In this document: positions 1-12,000 of the stretch, in pieces
Layout: each line of letters starts with the position of its first letter
Numbering within the stretch: the first letter of the stretch is position 1
Translations under genes and position numbers: made by a program
Notes under the pieces: generated by a model
Database searches by the model: none
Seen by the model: only the letters and a program-made list of their open reading frames with translations
Told to the model about the DNA's origin: nothing
DNA from: Toxoplasma gondii ME49
Taxonomy: Eukaryota > Apicomplexa > Conoidasida > Eucoccidiorida > Sarcocystidae
NCBI RefSeq assembly: GCF_000006565.2
Contig: NC_031478.1
Location: 7,222,343 to 7,286,342, forward strand
Direction of reading: 5' to 3'
Length of the DNA: 64,000 bases

Positions 1-3000
1 TGCGTCTTCGTCTCTTCGTCGCCTGTCTGCTTGGCTCGAACTCTCCGAACGCGGGCCCGATCTATCCACGCCGCCTTCCTCGTTCTGAACGGGCCGCCGA
101 CTTCTTGTCGCTTTTCTCTTGGTGGCAGCGAAAGTCAAGACGTCAACCGGACACCCGGCGAAGGAGAGACAGTGGTCGCCGTCTTACAGGAGGAAAACAG
201 ACATGCACCTCACGGCGTCCTCGAGTTCTTTCCATGTCAGATGCAAAGATCACCCGACACTGCTGCCGAAACGCTAGGCAAGCGCCTCACACTCCCCGTC
301 CCGTACTTCCCCAAAACTTTCTGGGGCGTATATACACCTCAAGGCGAATGCGGGGCTGTCGTTCTCGCGGAACGACCCCAGGACGGACGCCACATGAATG
401 CTCACATTTTTCCTCACGGACTATCCTTCCCAGCCTCCTCCTCTTCTTCTTTTGTGGCATTTAGTGTGACGTCGCCGGCAGGCCACTTCGAGCCTCGGCC
501 TCTGCTTTTCACATGCTGCCGCTGCTGTGTCATGTCTCTGTCTGGGGAGAAGGCCTCGCCGCGAGGGCAAGACGCAGAGCAGCAGCGTGTCTCCGGTGTG
601 AGATGCAAGCAGTCTCTGGCGGTCGCTTGGCCCCGAGAGAGCCGGCGGGTGAGTTCCTGCCCCAAAGAAGAGAAAATCGAAGGAGAGTGCGAGGACATGG
701 AGGAGGAAGCCGAGGGAGAAAGGTTTGACAGCGCGGGAAGATCGGAAGAAGACAGGGAGTGTAACTTCTCCCAGCGGGTCTCCGAGATGCGGTGCGAAAA
801 CCTGCAACGCGCGGATGAGAAATGCGATGATGGCTGGCTTTCCTTCCTCAATTTGCCTCCAACTGGTCACTGGAACTCCCCTCCAACACAAGCGCCGTCG
901 CCCAGTCTACAAGTCCTGTGGGTCTGCGAACGTCCGGGCTTCTCTCTCTGTCTCGCGTACGCAGTGGAGACCCACCGGTGCGTGGTGTGTCTCCTTTTCG
1001 GGCGCGACTCTGGAGCCATACGCGGAGGTCACTGGGCCCTCCAAAGGGCCGCCGGGGTCGGCGACTGTCGGCCCTCGCCGGCTCGCCCCCACGCGACGTC
1101 GCCGTTCCACGAACAGCTGGAGATGCGGCTCGTTTTCTCGTCGCCTGCTCTGCAGGCCTTGCAGCTTCTGTCGTTTTGCCTCCCTGGCGACGACCCAGCA
1201 CCCGAGGGGGGTGGTTCCCCGAGGCGGCGCGAAACCCCCGCCCACGCGAGCGAGAGGAATCAGGAAGGAGAAAGAGACACTCCGAGAGGCCTGCTGCCGA
1301 CTTTCCTGTCTGCGCCGCCTCCGCAGCTGCTTCTGCTCCCCACAGTCTCCGTCCGGCGCACCTCGCGCGGCCACAAAAGGGAGAAGAAAGGCGAGAGCAG
1401 ATGTAGGACAAGAGAAGGCCAACTTGACAGGGAGACGAGACAGAGGGGCGAGGAGGCGTGGAGACCTGCAAACGGAACCAGGAGCCTCTTGCCGCGTTCT
1501 TTGCCCCAGACGCATGGGGAGAGAAGGCGCGTGACGCACTCAGGTCAAGAGAGACTAAGACTCGCCCTCCTCGATGAGAGAACCGACACACTTGTTCTTG
1601 TCCCGCTTCCTTCTCCTTCCTCGTTCCCCTCTGATTCGTCTGCTGTCCCCCGTACCTCTCCTTCTTTCCATTTGGATTGTCGCGACACCGAACGCATTGC
1701 CGACGTCGTCGGCTTCGTCGCGCTCGCACCCGACCAGGCGGGCCTCGTTGAAGACGGTACCCCGTCTCATTATGTCTTCCGTCTCCTTCACATCCTCCGC
1801 CAATCTTCTCCAGAGAAGAGGTCTCTGCGTTTCTGCTTCGCCCTTCCGCCTCCTTCGCCTGCGAGTTCGCTCAGGTGCTCACTCGCTCTCCCAGGCGCGT
1901 CGGCGCTTCCTTCTTACCTCCTGGTGCTGCATCGAGGTGGGCTGCTAGCGCTCTACGCCGGGGCCTCTTTGCTCGCTCTGCTGCGTCTTCCCTCTTCGTT
2001 TTCCCTTTCGGCGGCGCCACCACCTCCTGGCCAGCGAGGTCGGCAAGACGGCATGCGCACCGCGCCGCGCGCCGGCTCGGCGTTCAGAACATCAAGGGCC
2101 GCCTCTGGAGACTGGAAAGAAGGAACAAGCGAGACAGAAAAGCGACCCACGAAGGAGACACCTTGTGCAGCGTTGCCTCTCGCGCTCAGCAACGCTGTTG
2201 GAAATCGATTCAACCTCACTGTTGTAAGGCGAAAAGCTCAGAAACCGTTTGCCTCAAAGCAGCGAGCCCCTGGGCCGTACGCTTAACACCGAAGGCTGCT
2301 TACGCATGAGACGACCCAAAATGCCCTTTGAGTCCACTGCGCGTTTAGCTCAAAATGCCAGCTCGTGCGATGCGTCTCTGGAACACCCAGTTCACGAGAG
2401 AAAAGGCGACACTGAAGCAAGCGTTCCCACACATGTCTCTCTGCATGTCGGATTGAGAGGCCGTACGATTTATTGCCCTTTTGGGGGGCCCTGCTTTGGG
2501 TTCCCGGTGTTCTGTTGTCGCTGCGTATCTCGCTGTAAACGATAGTTCTGCCACCTTCGTCGATGCTCATCCATCCTTTTCGAGTTGCACTCCAGTCTGA
2601 AATTCTCCGTGAATCTACTGTTCATGTCTCTCCTACGTTTTCATTTCTTTCTCCTGTCTTACCTTGCTGCAGCTTCATCACGCACAAACCCGCATCCGTC
2701 AGGGAGCTGAAGGCGCGTCTTCGGTTGCTTCCTCGGGTGCTTCTTCTCTTTCGTCTCCTCTCTATCCTTCTGTCTCTTCTCCGTGTTCAAAGTCTTCAGT
2801 TGCAGCCCCTTTGCATTTGAGTTCTTCTGGAGTCGAAACAGTTCGTTGTGCCTTGCAGCTGTCTCCTTCTGACCCTCTGCTTAGTCTTGCCACGTCGATG
2901 CTTCTGTCTCGTCTGCCGCCTCGCGGCGGTTTGCGGCTTCTGCGCGCGCTCTTTCTATGGTGTATAAATCCAGCTGTCCTGGCTTCTCTGGAGGAGGAAG

Positions 3001-6000
3001 AAGGCGAAGAAACTGCGAGTTTCTGTCCAGAATACTCGACTCTCCCTTGTCTCTCTCCTGAGGTATCTTCCCCAGCTTCTGCTGTTCCACCTCTCTTGAG
3101 GCAGATCGCAAAGGCGCTTCCGGCTGCCAGCGCCTCTGGAGGGTCGGGCGCCGGGCTCGAGTGGAGAGCCTTCTGCCTGCTTCTCCTCGCAGAGTCGCTG
3201 AGGCCCACACGGCACGCTCCGCCTTCTCTCCCGTCTTCTTCGTCTGACGCGCGTCTCCATGCGTCTTCTTCCGTCTCCCCTCAGGACATAGACTTTGCGT
3301 ACCTCGTTTCGCATGGCGACGCTGCGTTGGCAGCCGCGCGCGCTGTCGCACAGCCGCTGCCAGACCCCGAGGGAGAACCAGAAGGAGAACAAGAGAGGGA
3401 CGAAGAAAGAGAGGAAGGTGCAGAAGGAGAAACTGCAGAAAAGGAAGGAGAAGGACTGCGGGAAGGCACTTTGAGACAGAGGGGAAAGAGAGAAGCGAGG
3501 CAGGAGATGTATGAAACGCTCAAGCAGTCAGGAGAGCAGAAAATTGCAGAGCACGACTCAAACCTGCCAGGAACGAGAAGACGATCTGACTCAGCTGGTC
3601 CACCTGGCGAGACTGCTGGGGCTTGCAAGGGACGCCGCGGCGGAGAAATAGGGCGAGAGTCAGGAAGGAGAGGCCGTTTTTTTAAGACTGGCGCGTCTCT
3701 GACTGAACAAGGCGAGAAGAGCTGTGACTGCGAACAGGCGAAGGAGAATCATAAGAACTTGAGAGAGGGACAATTTAGCGAAATGCATGGTCTAGAAAGA
3801 ATGGAAGAAGACACGCACTTTTTCTCGCCTTCTGTTTTCTCCTCGTCCTCCTACAGCAGGCGGCAGTGTGTGAGGGAAGCGGCTAGCATGCTGCTAAGAG
3901 AAGTGACGGGAGAGAGCAGAAGAGAAGAGAGAGAACGGGCAGTCCAGACACAGAGAGAAGGAGGTGAAGACAGGTGTATTGACAGAGAGACCGAGAGTGA
4001 AGAGAGGAAGAAAAAACGAAGAATCGAAGTGGGTATGCGAGACACTGTCCATCGCTTTGCATGCGACCCTTTCCTCGGGCCTCTGGTCGAGGACCTTCTA
4101 GACGAAGGAGATCGAAGCACACCCGCCGTGTCTCCTTCTTCTCGCCATCGACATAGGTCTCCCTCGAGGTCACCGCTTTTTTCTTCTCTGGACGTGCCCG
4201 CTTTTCAGCTCGCTCCATTTCTGCCTCAGATTTTTTCGATTCTGCACCAACTTCTTCAGGACTTGTCCCTTTTGCAGAAAACCGGAGAGCTGCAGCGCTC
4301 GCTCGCCTCTCTGCTTCTTCTCCTATCCCGCACTCTTCTTCTCCCTGCCTTCTGCTCCTTCTACGCCACCTACTACCTTCCTGTCGAGGAGACGCGGAGA
4401 CTCGAGGCACTCCTCCGCCCTCTCTGGCGCCTGAGAGGCTCACCCGAAGAGACACACAGAGAGGCAGTTGGGCGGCTGGAGAGAGAGACGGCGACGGGGG
4501 GATGGCGAGAGGAAGAGATGGCGCCGGCGCAAGAGGCGGGAGTGGGGGAGACGGGAGAAGAAACCGAAGAGGTCTACATGGCGAGCGTCGCACGAATTGA
4601 GGAAGAGACGGAAGCAAAAGCAAATTTCAGTGAACTTGAGGGAGAACAAGATGGAGAAGACGAGGACGAAGATGAGAGAGAAGGTGGAAAGGAAGATGAG
4701 ATGGAAGGCGCTGCTTTGCTGGAGGAAATGAGAAGGGAGACGAAAGTCGTCTCCGTCCACACTGCCTTCGAATCTCTCTTTGCCTCTCCTTTGGACATTG
4801 ACATTTTTGGCAAGGAAACACAGACGACAAAACGGGACGCTTGTTCATCTTCTCCTTCGTCTCCTTCGTATTCTTCGTCTTCTTCTGCATTGCCTTTTTC
4901 TTCTCCGTCTCCCTGCCACTCCGCTCTCTCTTCCTGCCCTGAGGCGCGTGACTGTTCGCTCTTCACTCCTGGGCGTCGGCTGGCTGCGGCCCTCGCCCGG
5001 CTTGAGCGCGAGCGTCTGAAGGACAGTGTCTCCAAGGATGCAGCCGTTTCCACCAACGCCGGTGGTGGGGTGCTTGGCGGAGAGACAGCGGGGAAGCAGC
5101 CCCCTGCAGATCTGATCACCTCACGAGCTTCTTTAGCTTCTCCGTTCTCGGGGGAAGAAGAACCCATTGAGGTGAAGCAAAGACGACGCGCGCATAACTA
5201 CGTTTTCTTCCTGCAAAATACCAAACTTGACAAAGGTAGAGACAACACACAGATCCACCGAAACCTGTTTCACCATTGTCGCTCTTTCGCGTCATCCACT
5301 CCCGGCTCTGCAATGTCTTCTGTCTCCTTCCCTTCATCTGCGGGTCCTTCTCCCTGCTCTTCTCCGCCTGCCTCTCTGCCGTCTCCCTTTGCTTCCTCGT
5401 CTCCTCAAGGCGCCCATGCAGCCAGTATCGGCGTCGATCTGCGCGCGTTTGAGGGATCCCTGTCCGGCACCTTTCTTTCGCTCTTTCAAGATCTCAGGAG
5501 AGCGCGGGCGAGACAACGGAGACTTATCGCTTCTTCCCCAGACCTAGATCTCTCTGCCGAAGATCGAAGTCGAGAAAAGATCGAAGAAACAAAGCGAACT
5601 CTGCGGAAGTCTCTCTCGAAATCTTCCCGCACTAGGAAAGACCCATCACGTCTTCAGGTGCCTAACGTACCCCACTCTTCTTCTGCTTCTGTGCCTTTCT
5701 CGTTCTCCTTGTCGTCTCCGCCGTCTGCAGCTCTTCCTTCTCCATCACCAGCAGCTTTTCATCCCAGGGCCAAGCGAGTGGAGGCGACGAGGTTGTCTCC
5801 GTCGAGGGCGGAAGAAAGACGAGGAGAGAGAGAGAAGACGAGAGCGGCCTGGCGCCTCATCAGGCGCCTTTTGCAGGCTCGGATGGACGGCGCAGCGCTT
5901 TCGCAGCTGGCGCCGAGTCTCCAGCTTATGTTTTCTTGGATTTTCGACTTCCTGTTTTCCTCCACTGCCGACCTTCTCGACGCACGCGAGATGCTCGTCG

Positions 6001-9000
6001 CGAAGAGCCCGAGAAGCCGAAAAGCAAAAGTGAAGAAGGCAGGGGCAGGGCCCCATCCAGGCTGTGACTCGAGTGTCCGCAGCCTCGCCCTTCCTTGGGA
6101 AGAAGACGAAGAAGACCGAGAAGACAGCGAAGAGGAGTTCTTTCTAAAAGCAGCGATGCTTGTGAGGCGCGCTGACCTTGCCGCGAACGCTCTGCTCCTC
6201 CTACCTGGCGTCTCTTCGTCTCATGCTCCTTTCAGAAAAACGCAGGGTCCCCCACCAAACGAGGCCTCGACAGGCGTCTCCAGCTTCCGCAGCGTAGTCA
6301 CCACCCGCATGTGTTCTCCTCAGGCTTCTTCAGTTTCTTCTTCCGTCTCTGCGTCTGTGCAAGATATGCTCGAGCTGCTGCACCTGGAGGCCTCAGGCCA
6401 GTCGGCAGGGAGGTCTCGATTTTCTGTGGCGCCTCGCGAAGTCGAGTGGGATTCAGTTCCTTCGACATCGGGGGAGAGGGGCGTCCTGAGTCGCTGGGGC
6501 GGCGTAGCGCCTCACCTGGAGACCTGGTTAGGTGCGCGCAGCGAGCTGAGGCCGCAGCTGTCTCTGGTCGCCGCGGCGCTCGACAGTTCGTCTCTGCGCC
6601 TGATTGAGGCTCGTCTCTCTGCCCAGGGTGCAGAGGTTTTAGAGACTCTCAGGGAGATTCAAGTTCTCGCGCTGTCTTCGCCGCTGTCGAGCTCGGGTCT
6701 TGCGTCCACGGCCGCGTCGCCGCTGCGGGATCCTGCGGCGTCGGCCCTCCGCGCCTTTCCCTCGCTAGCCCGCGGAGTTGGTGCCGCACCAGCTGGAGGC
6801 CGACGAGCCGGTGTGGAGGTCGCCGACGAGGAGGCGCGCCCCGCCGTCCCGCTTCTCGTGCAGAAACTGTCTCCTCTCGATGCTGCTCTCGCCCTCGCCA
6901 GCCGCGACCGCGGCGTGGCGCTTCAGCAGGCTCTGGCTGTGGGGCGCGGCGCCCTGACTCTCGGCGCGCTAGGCCGGTGGAAAGTCGGAGGCAGTGGAGA
7001 CAGGCAGCGAGAGATTCTCCCGCTGTCGCTGTTGGATGTCCCTCCCCTCGAGTTGCGTGTCGTTCTCGCGCCCTACGCGCTCGTGGCGACGGACGACGCC
7101 TTGCAGGAAGAGACACAAGAGACAGGAACCCGCAGACGAGACGAAGAGCGGGGCAGAAGACGAGGAGAGAGGAGACTCGCGTGGGCTGCGTCGGAAGATG
7201 AGTCTTTGTCTGACGGAGCAGGAGGGGATAACGCTCACAGGCTGTTCTCGCGAGGGTCAGATCGAGACTCCGAGTCGCCCTCAGCTTCGTCACATGTCCC
7301 TTCCTTCTCAAGCGCGCCCCTCACTCCACCGACCAGTCTGTTCGCTTCCGCGGCCTCGGAGCCCCATACACAAGCCAGACAAAAAGCACGGACGCATGCA
7401 TCGCCTGCCTGCGTCTTTCTCCCCGCCCAGCTCATCAGCAGAGACCCCCAGAGACAACCTCCAGAGAGAGACGCATGGGCGCAGTTTCACAATGGCTGCT
7501 CCTCCGGACTGACTCTCTTTCCTGTTGGTGGGAAGCCGATAACTTCCGACATTCTTCCTCTCTCTTCCTCTTCGCTGTCTTCGGGTCCGTTTTCTTCTTC
7601 GTTTCATGTGTCTTCCACGAGTGAAAGTCGGTCTCGGCTTTCGCAGTTCCCCGCCTCAGGGAACGTGGCGCGCACTGGGGGGCTCCGCCGGGTCGGAAGT
7701 CGCCACCCCACAGGGGCCACTGGAGACACGGAGACAGGCGAGAAGAGAGCTGAGGCTGAGAGAGGGCCTACGAGGCAGACCAAGCGTTCCACTCAGGCGC
7801 CTGCAGTCTCTGCACGAGTTGCAGGAAACAGAGAGCAGCTCCAAGATCGTGGAAATTCCAGAAACGAGCGCGGAAAGAGACAGCGAGGAGAACGACCGGA
7901 CCTTGCTGGAACTGTCGCCTCGCCCCTGTTTCCTCCGACTGCATCTCGTCATACCCTGAAGCCCATGAGAGACTCGCTTTCTTGCCAAGAACAGCTCGAG
8001 ACCTTCCTGAGGCGCCACGGCGAAGCCTATGGGCCCCATGAGTTCGGTGGGCTTCTCCTCGCACTGGGTTTGGCCGGTTTCTTTCGCCCTCAGGGCGCCA
8101 GCAGAAAGGAAGACATGAGAAACCTTTCGCTGCGGCTCTTATGGAATGCATTCGACCGCGAGACTGTTCAGACGGGGCTTCTCCTCGGCCTGGCAAGCAG
8201 TGCTGTGGGGTCGCGGTCTTCCTCGTTGCTCCAGCTCTGCGTAGCACACCTCCCGTATACGCTGTCGGGGAAATTCATCGAAATTGAGATGAAGCCGGCG
8301 CCCCAGTGCGCGGCCCTTCTCTCCCTCGGCCTCGTGTTCGCCGGCAGCCAAAGCACATGCATTTCCATGCTGCTCCTCCACCACCTTTTGCGATCCCCCT
8401 GTCTCCTTTCCGACAAGCAAGGCCTCGACCGCGACGCCTACGCCCTCTCCGCGGCCTGGGCCCTGGGGCTCGTGTGGCTTGGACACGCGCGAGGCGAGAA
8501 GCGCAGAGAGAAGGGAGGAAGAAGCGACGAAGGACGAGACAAGCGGGGAAGGTCCGAGAACCACAGGGGCGAAGAAAGGCGAGTGAATACCCGCCGGAGG
8601 ACTAGTGGAAGGTGGGGCGAGGGAAACGGAGAAGCGAGAGAGGAGACAGATCCATCACGCAGCTCCCGGGGATCGAGGACGAACGCTCTGCGCGGAAGGC
8701 GAGAAGAAGCAAAGCAGTTGTCTTTCTTTTGGAGAGAATTGATGACACTTGCGAACCTGAACACATCTCGACCTTGGGGTTCGTTTCATCGGGAACCGCT
8801 GAAGGCGCAAGTGACTTCTCTGCGGCAGGTATTCCGCTGGCCTGCCTCTCGCTTTTCGCTCTTCTCGCCCTCACGCCCGCGAGGCCAGCGGGCCCCCACA
8901 GAGCTACCCCTCCTCCAAGAGACCTGGCTGCCCTGCCTGGGCTCCGCTGCTTCTGCGTCGTTTCCCGCCAGAGCCGCGAGGGGCGAACATCGAGAGCTCA

Positions 9001-12000
9001 GAGAGCGGAGAGAGAGCGGAGAGTGGAAAGAGAGTAGAGAGCAGCGGGAGCAGCGAGGTTTCGGAGAATTCGGCGTTCATGTGGCTGGCGAGAAGCGTTG
9101 CGAGGGTGGAGAAACGGAGCAAGCTTCCTTTGCGTTTTTATTTGAGAAAGAGGAAGGCGCAACTTCTTTCGCGACCCACGCCCATCGCAGCAACCTGCAC
9201 TGGGGCTGTCTTAATGCCAGCGAAGTGTCGGCGCCTGCCGCGCTCGCTCTCGGCCTCGCCTTCCTCGATAGCGAAAATGAGGAGATCCGCAGAGGACTCC
9301 GAATTCCGAAAAATCCAGACGAACTCAAAGACATTCTTCCTCATGTTCTCCTCTGCAAGGTGAGCTCCACGTGGAAGTCAAGCGTCTTCCTCTGCTTCGT
9401 TTTGCTCAGCTTGGATTGCACGCTCTTCCCTTCTCAGCCTTCGTTGGCCTTGAGTTTCTAGAGTTTGTGGGCGAAACTGTTGCGTTGCTCTGCCTCCCTC
9501 GCTCCCTCTTGCCTTTCTTCTGCTGCGTCTGTGGTTTTCTGTTCTTTTCGCCACCGTCTCTCTCGCTCTGTCTCGCGTTTATCCTCTCGGGGTGTTTTTA
9601 CTCTGTCTCTGCTCTTGCCTTCTCGCCGCTTCGCTACCTCGTTCCGGGTTCTCTCTGCAGTCGCAGTTCGTTTTCTAGGTCCTTCCGTTTTAATCTCTAA
9701 GCTTCTTCGTTTCTCTCCGTGTCGGGACTTCGCTCTTGACAGGTGCAGGCCTTTCGTGTGTCTGTTGCCTCGCATGCAGCTCCTCTCATAGTCACGCCTT
9801 TCTACTGTTTGATCTGTGCTCTTATTGGCTTCAATATGCTGTTTCCATTGGAGCAACAGGCAGCTGAAGACTAGAAATTCTCTTTCTTCCCCTCAATTTA
9901 CCATGCGTCGAATTCTGAAACGTGACTTGTCAACTAAAAGAGCTCGGCAGGGGAGCAGCCACATCGATTCGTCTGGCGACCTTCGCCGCGGTTTTCGTTG
10001 TCCATCGTCTGCTTCGTATTTATCTATTTGAGATTGAACTGGAAATAATCCCACGCTTGAGCCTTCACCAACAACGTTTTACAAAGATGTCAATCCATTT
10101 TTAAGGCATATTTTGACGCCCCGGCAATGCAATATTTGATCAAGGTTTTCTTTATTGATTTAAAAGCCATAAAATTCCTAGTCGTGTCGAGTGTCAACAA
10201 ATGGCTCCGTTCCTGTATCTTTTTGCGCCTCTTTTTTCTGCGACGGATTCCGCCGCCTGCCCGTGGTCTCGCTTCTCTCTCCTTTCCTTCTGCTTTCGAG
10301 TTTCTGTCTCCCGCTTTTTCCCTCTTGTCGTCCAGATTCGCTTCCCCACTTTTGCTTTCTCCCCTCGCGCTTCACTGTCTCTCCTTTTCTATGTCTCCAA
10401 CTGGGCCTCCAGGTGTTGGCGCGCGCCCTCGTCTCGTGGTCGGCAATTGCTCCTTCGCATCGGTGGGTCGCCGCGCAGATTCCGCCTCCTCTTCGACTTC
10501 TTCCCTCTGACTCTGACCCTGTTCGCCGCTCCTCCCTCCCCTTCCTTCGCGTTGTCTGTCCATACACCCGCCGCATTCTTCCCGTTCACAAGCCACACCG
10601 ATCCGGCTCGCGGGCCTCGACGCCCCGGCGCGGAGACACCGGCAGCGGAAACACTGACCGCGGGGACAGTGGGAGACACGGTCGGAGACACCGAGAAGCG
10701 AGAATGAAGGGCGCCGCGGCTTCTTCTCACGCGCCAGATGGTTCGCGGGACCGGAAACATCGCAGGGAGATCAAGCAGAGACAGCGAGAGGCAAAGGCTA
10801 GGGCAGAGGAGGTTCCACTTCAGCGAAGCGCGCGAGAGCGAGCGAGGGCGAGAACGAACTCAGATCGGACGAGGTCCTCGTCTTGTTCCTCCACGTCGTT
10901 CCCCTTTTCGTCCGCAGCCAAGTACCGCGTGTACGCGCTGGCGGGAGCTTTGTGGGCGCTGGGGCTTCGATTTGCCGGTACCAACAGTCGACGCTGTCTC
11001 CACCTGCTTCTGAGGTATCTGTACTTTCTTCGAGGTCCGGGGTTCGGGCGGCCTTCGCTCGCTGCTGCCGGGGAGACGTGTGTCGCCAGCCAGAAACTGC
11101 GCGACGACTGCAAGAGCTGTGGAGAAGAAAGAGGAACAACCTTGCTTGAGGAAGACGTCGAGATGGACGGAGAAGGGTCGGTTTACCTTGCGGGACGCAA
11201 CGCCTCTTCTCACGCCTTCGAGGCCCTTTCGCCGCCGCTGTCGTCGCCCCACACCTTGACGTTCTCGCCTCTCCTTTCTCAGGCCCAGTGCGCGCTCTTC
11301 CGCTCCCTTCCCGCCCGGCTGTCTCTGCCTCTGCCTCACGCTGGCGAATTCGCCTTCGCGTCGCGTGAAGCGTATCTGGACGAGGAAGCGCGAGACCTCT
11401 GCGTCCTGGTTTGCTGTCTCGCCCTGGCTTGCGTTGCCGCCGGCTCCTGCAGCGCCGAAGTCCTTTCCTGTCTCTTCAACGAGCGGCGCCTGCGCCTCGC
11501 GCGACCGCGCGCCGAGACAGCTGGAGGCGCGACCGCCGTTGCGGCTGCCGCGGCAGCCGCGGCTGCCGAGGAAGCAGCGGGTCTGGCGAGCGGCGATACG
11601 GCGAGCGCAACGGCGGCCGCAGAGGCCGCGGCGGCGTGTGCGCGAGCCGCGGAGGAGAATCAGATGCATCCTCAGTACGGCGCTTGTCTCCTCCTTCACC
11701 AGGCGATCGGGCTCGTCTGCATGTCGGGGGGGCGTAGGAGCTTCGCGGAATCTCTTTTTACGCCCGCGCTCCTCCTCATGGCTCTGTTCCCCCTCAAACC
11801 GCCGACGGACGCTGCCGACCAAAGCAGCCATTTGCAGGCCGCGAGACATCTCTGGGTGCTGGCGACTGAGTGGAGACACCTCGCGCCGGTGGATGTGGAG
11901 ACAGGCAAGCGAGTGAGTCTCCCCGTGACGCTTCTGGTCAGGAAAGAAACGCGAGGGGGGCGAGCGCGGAGACGCGTCAAGAAACTGCAAATGTGGCTGC

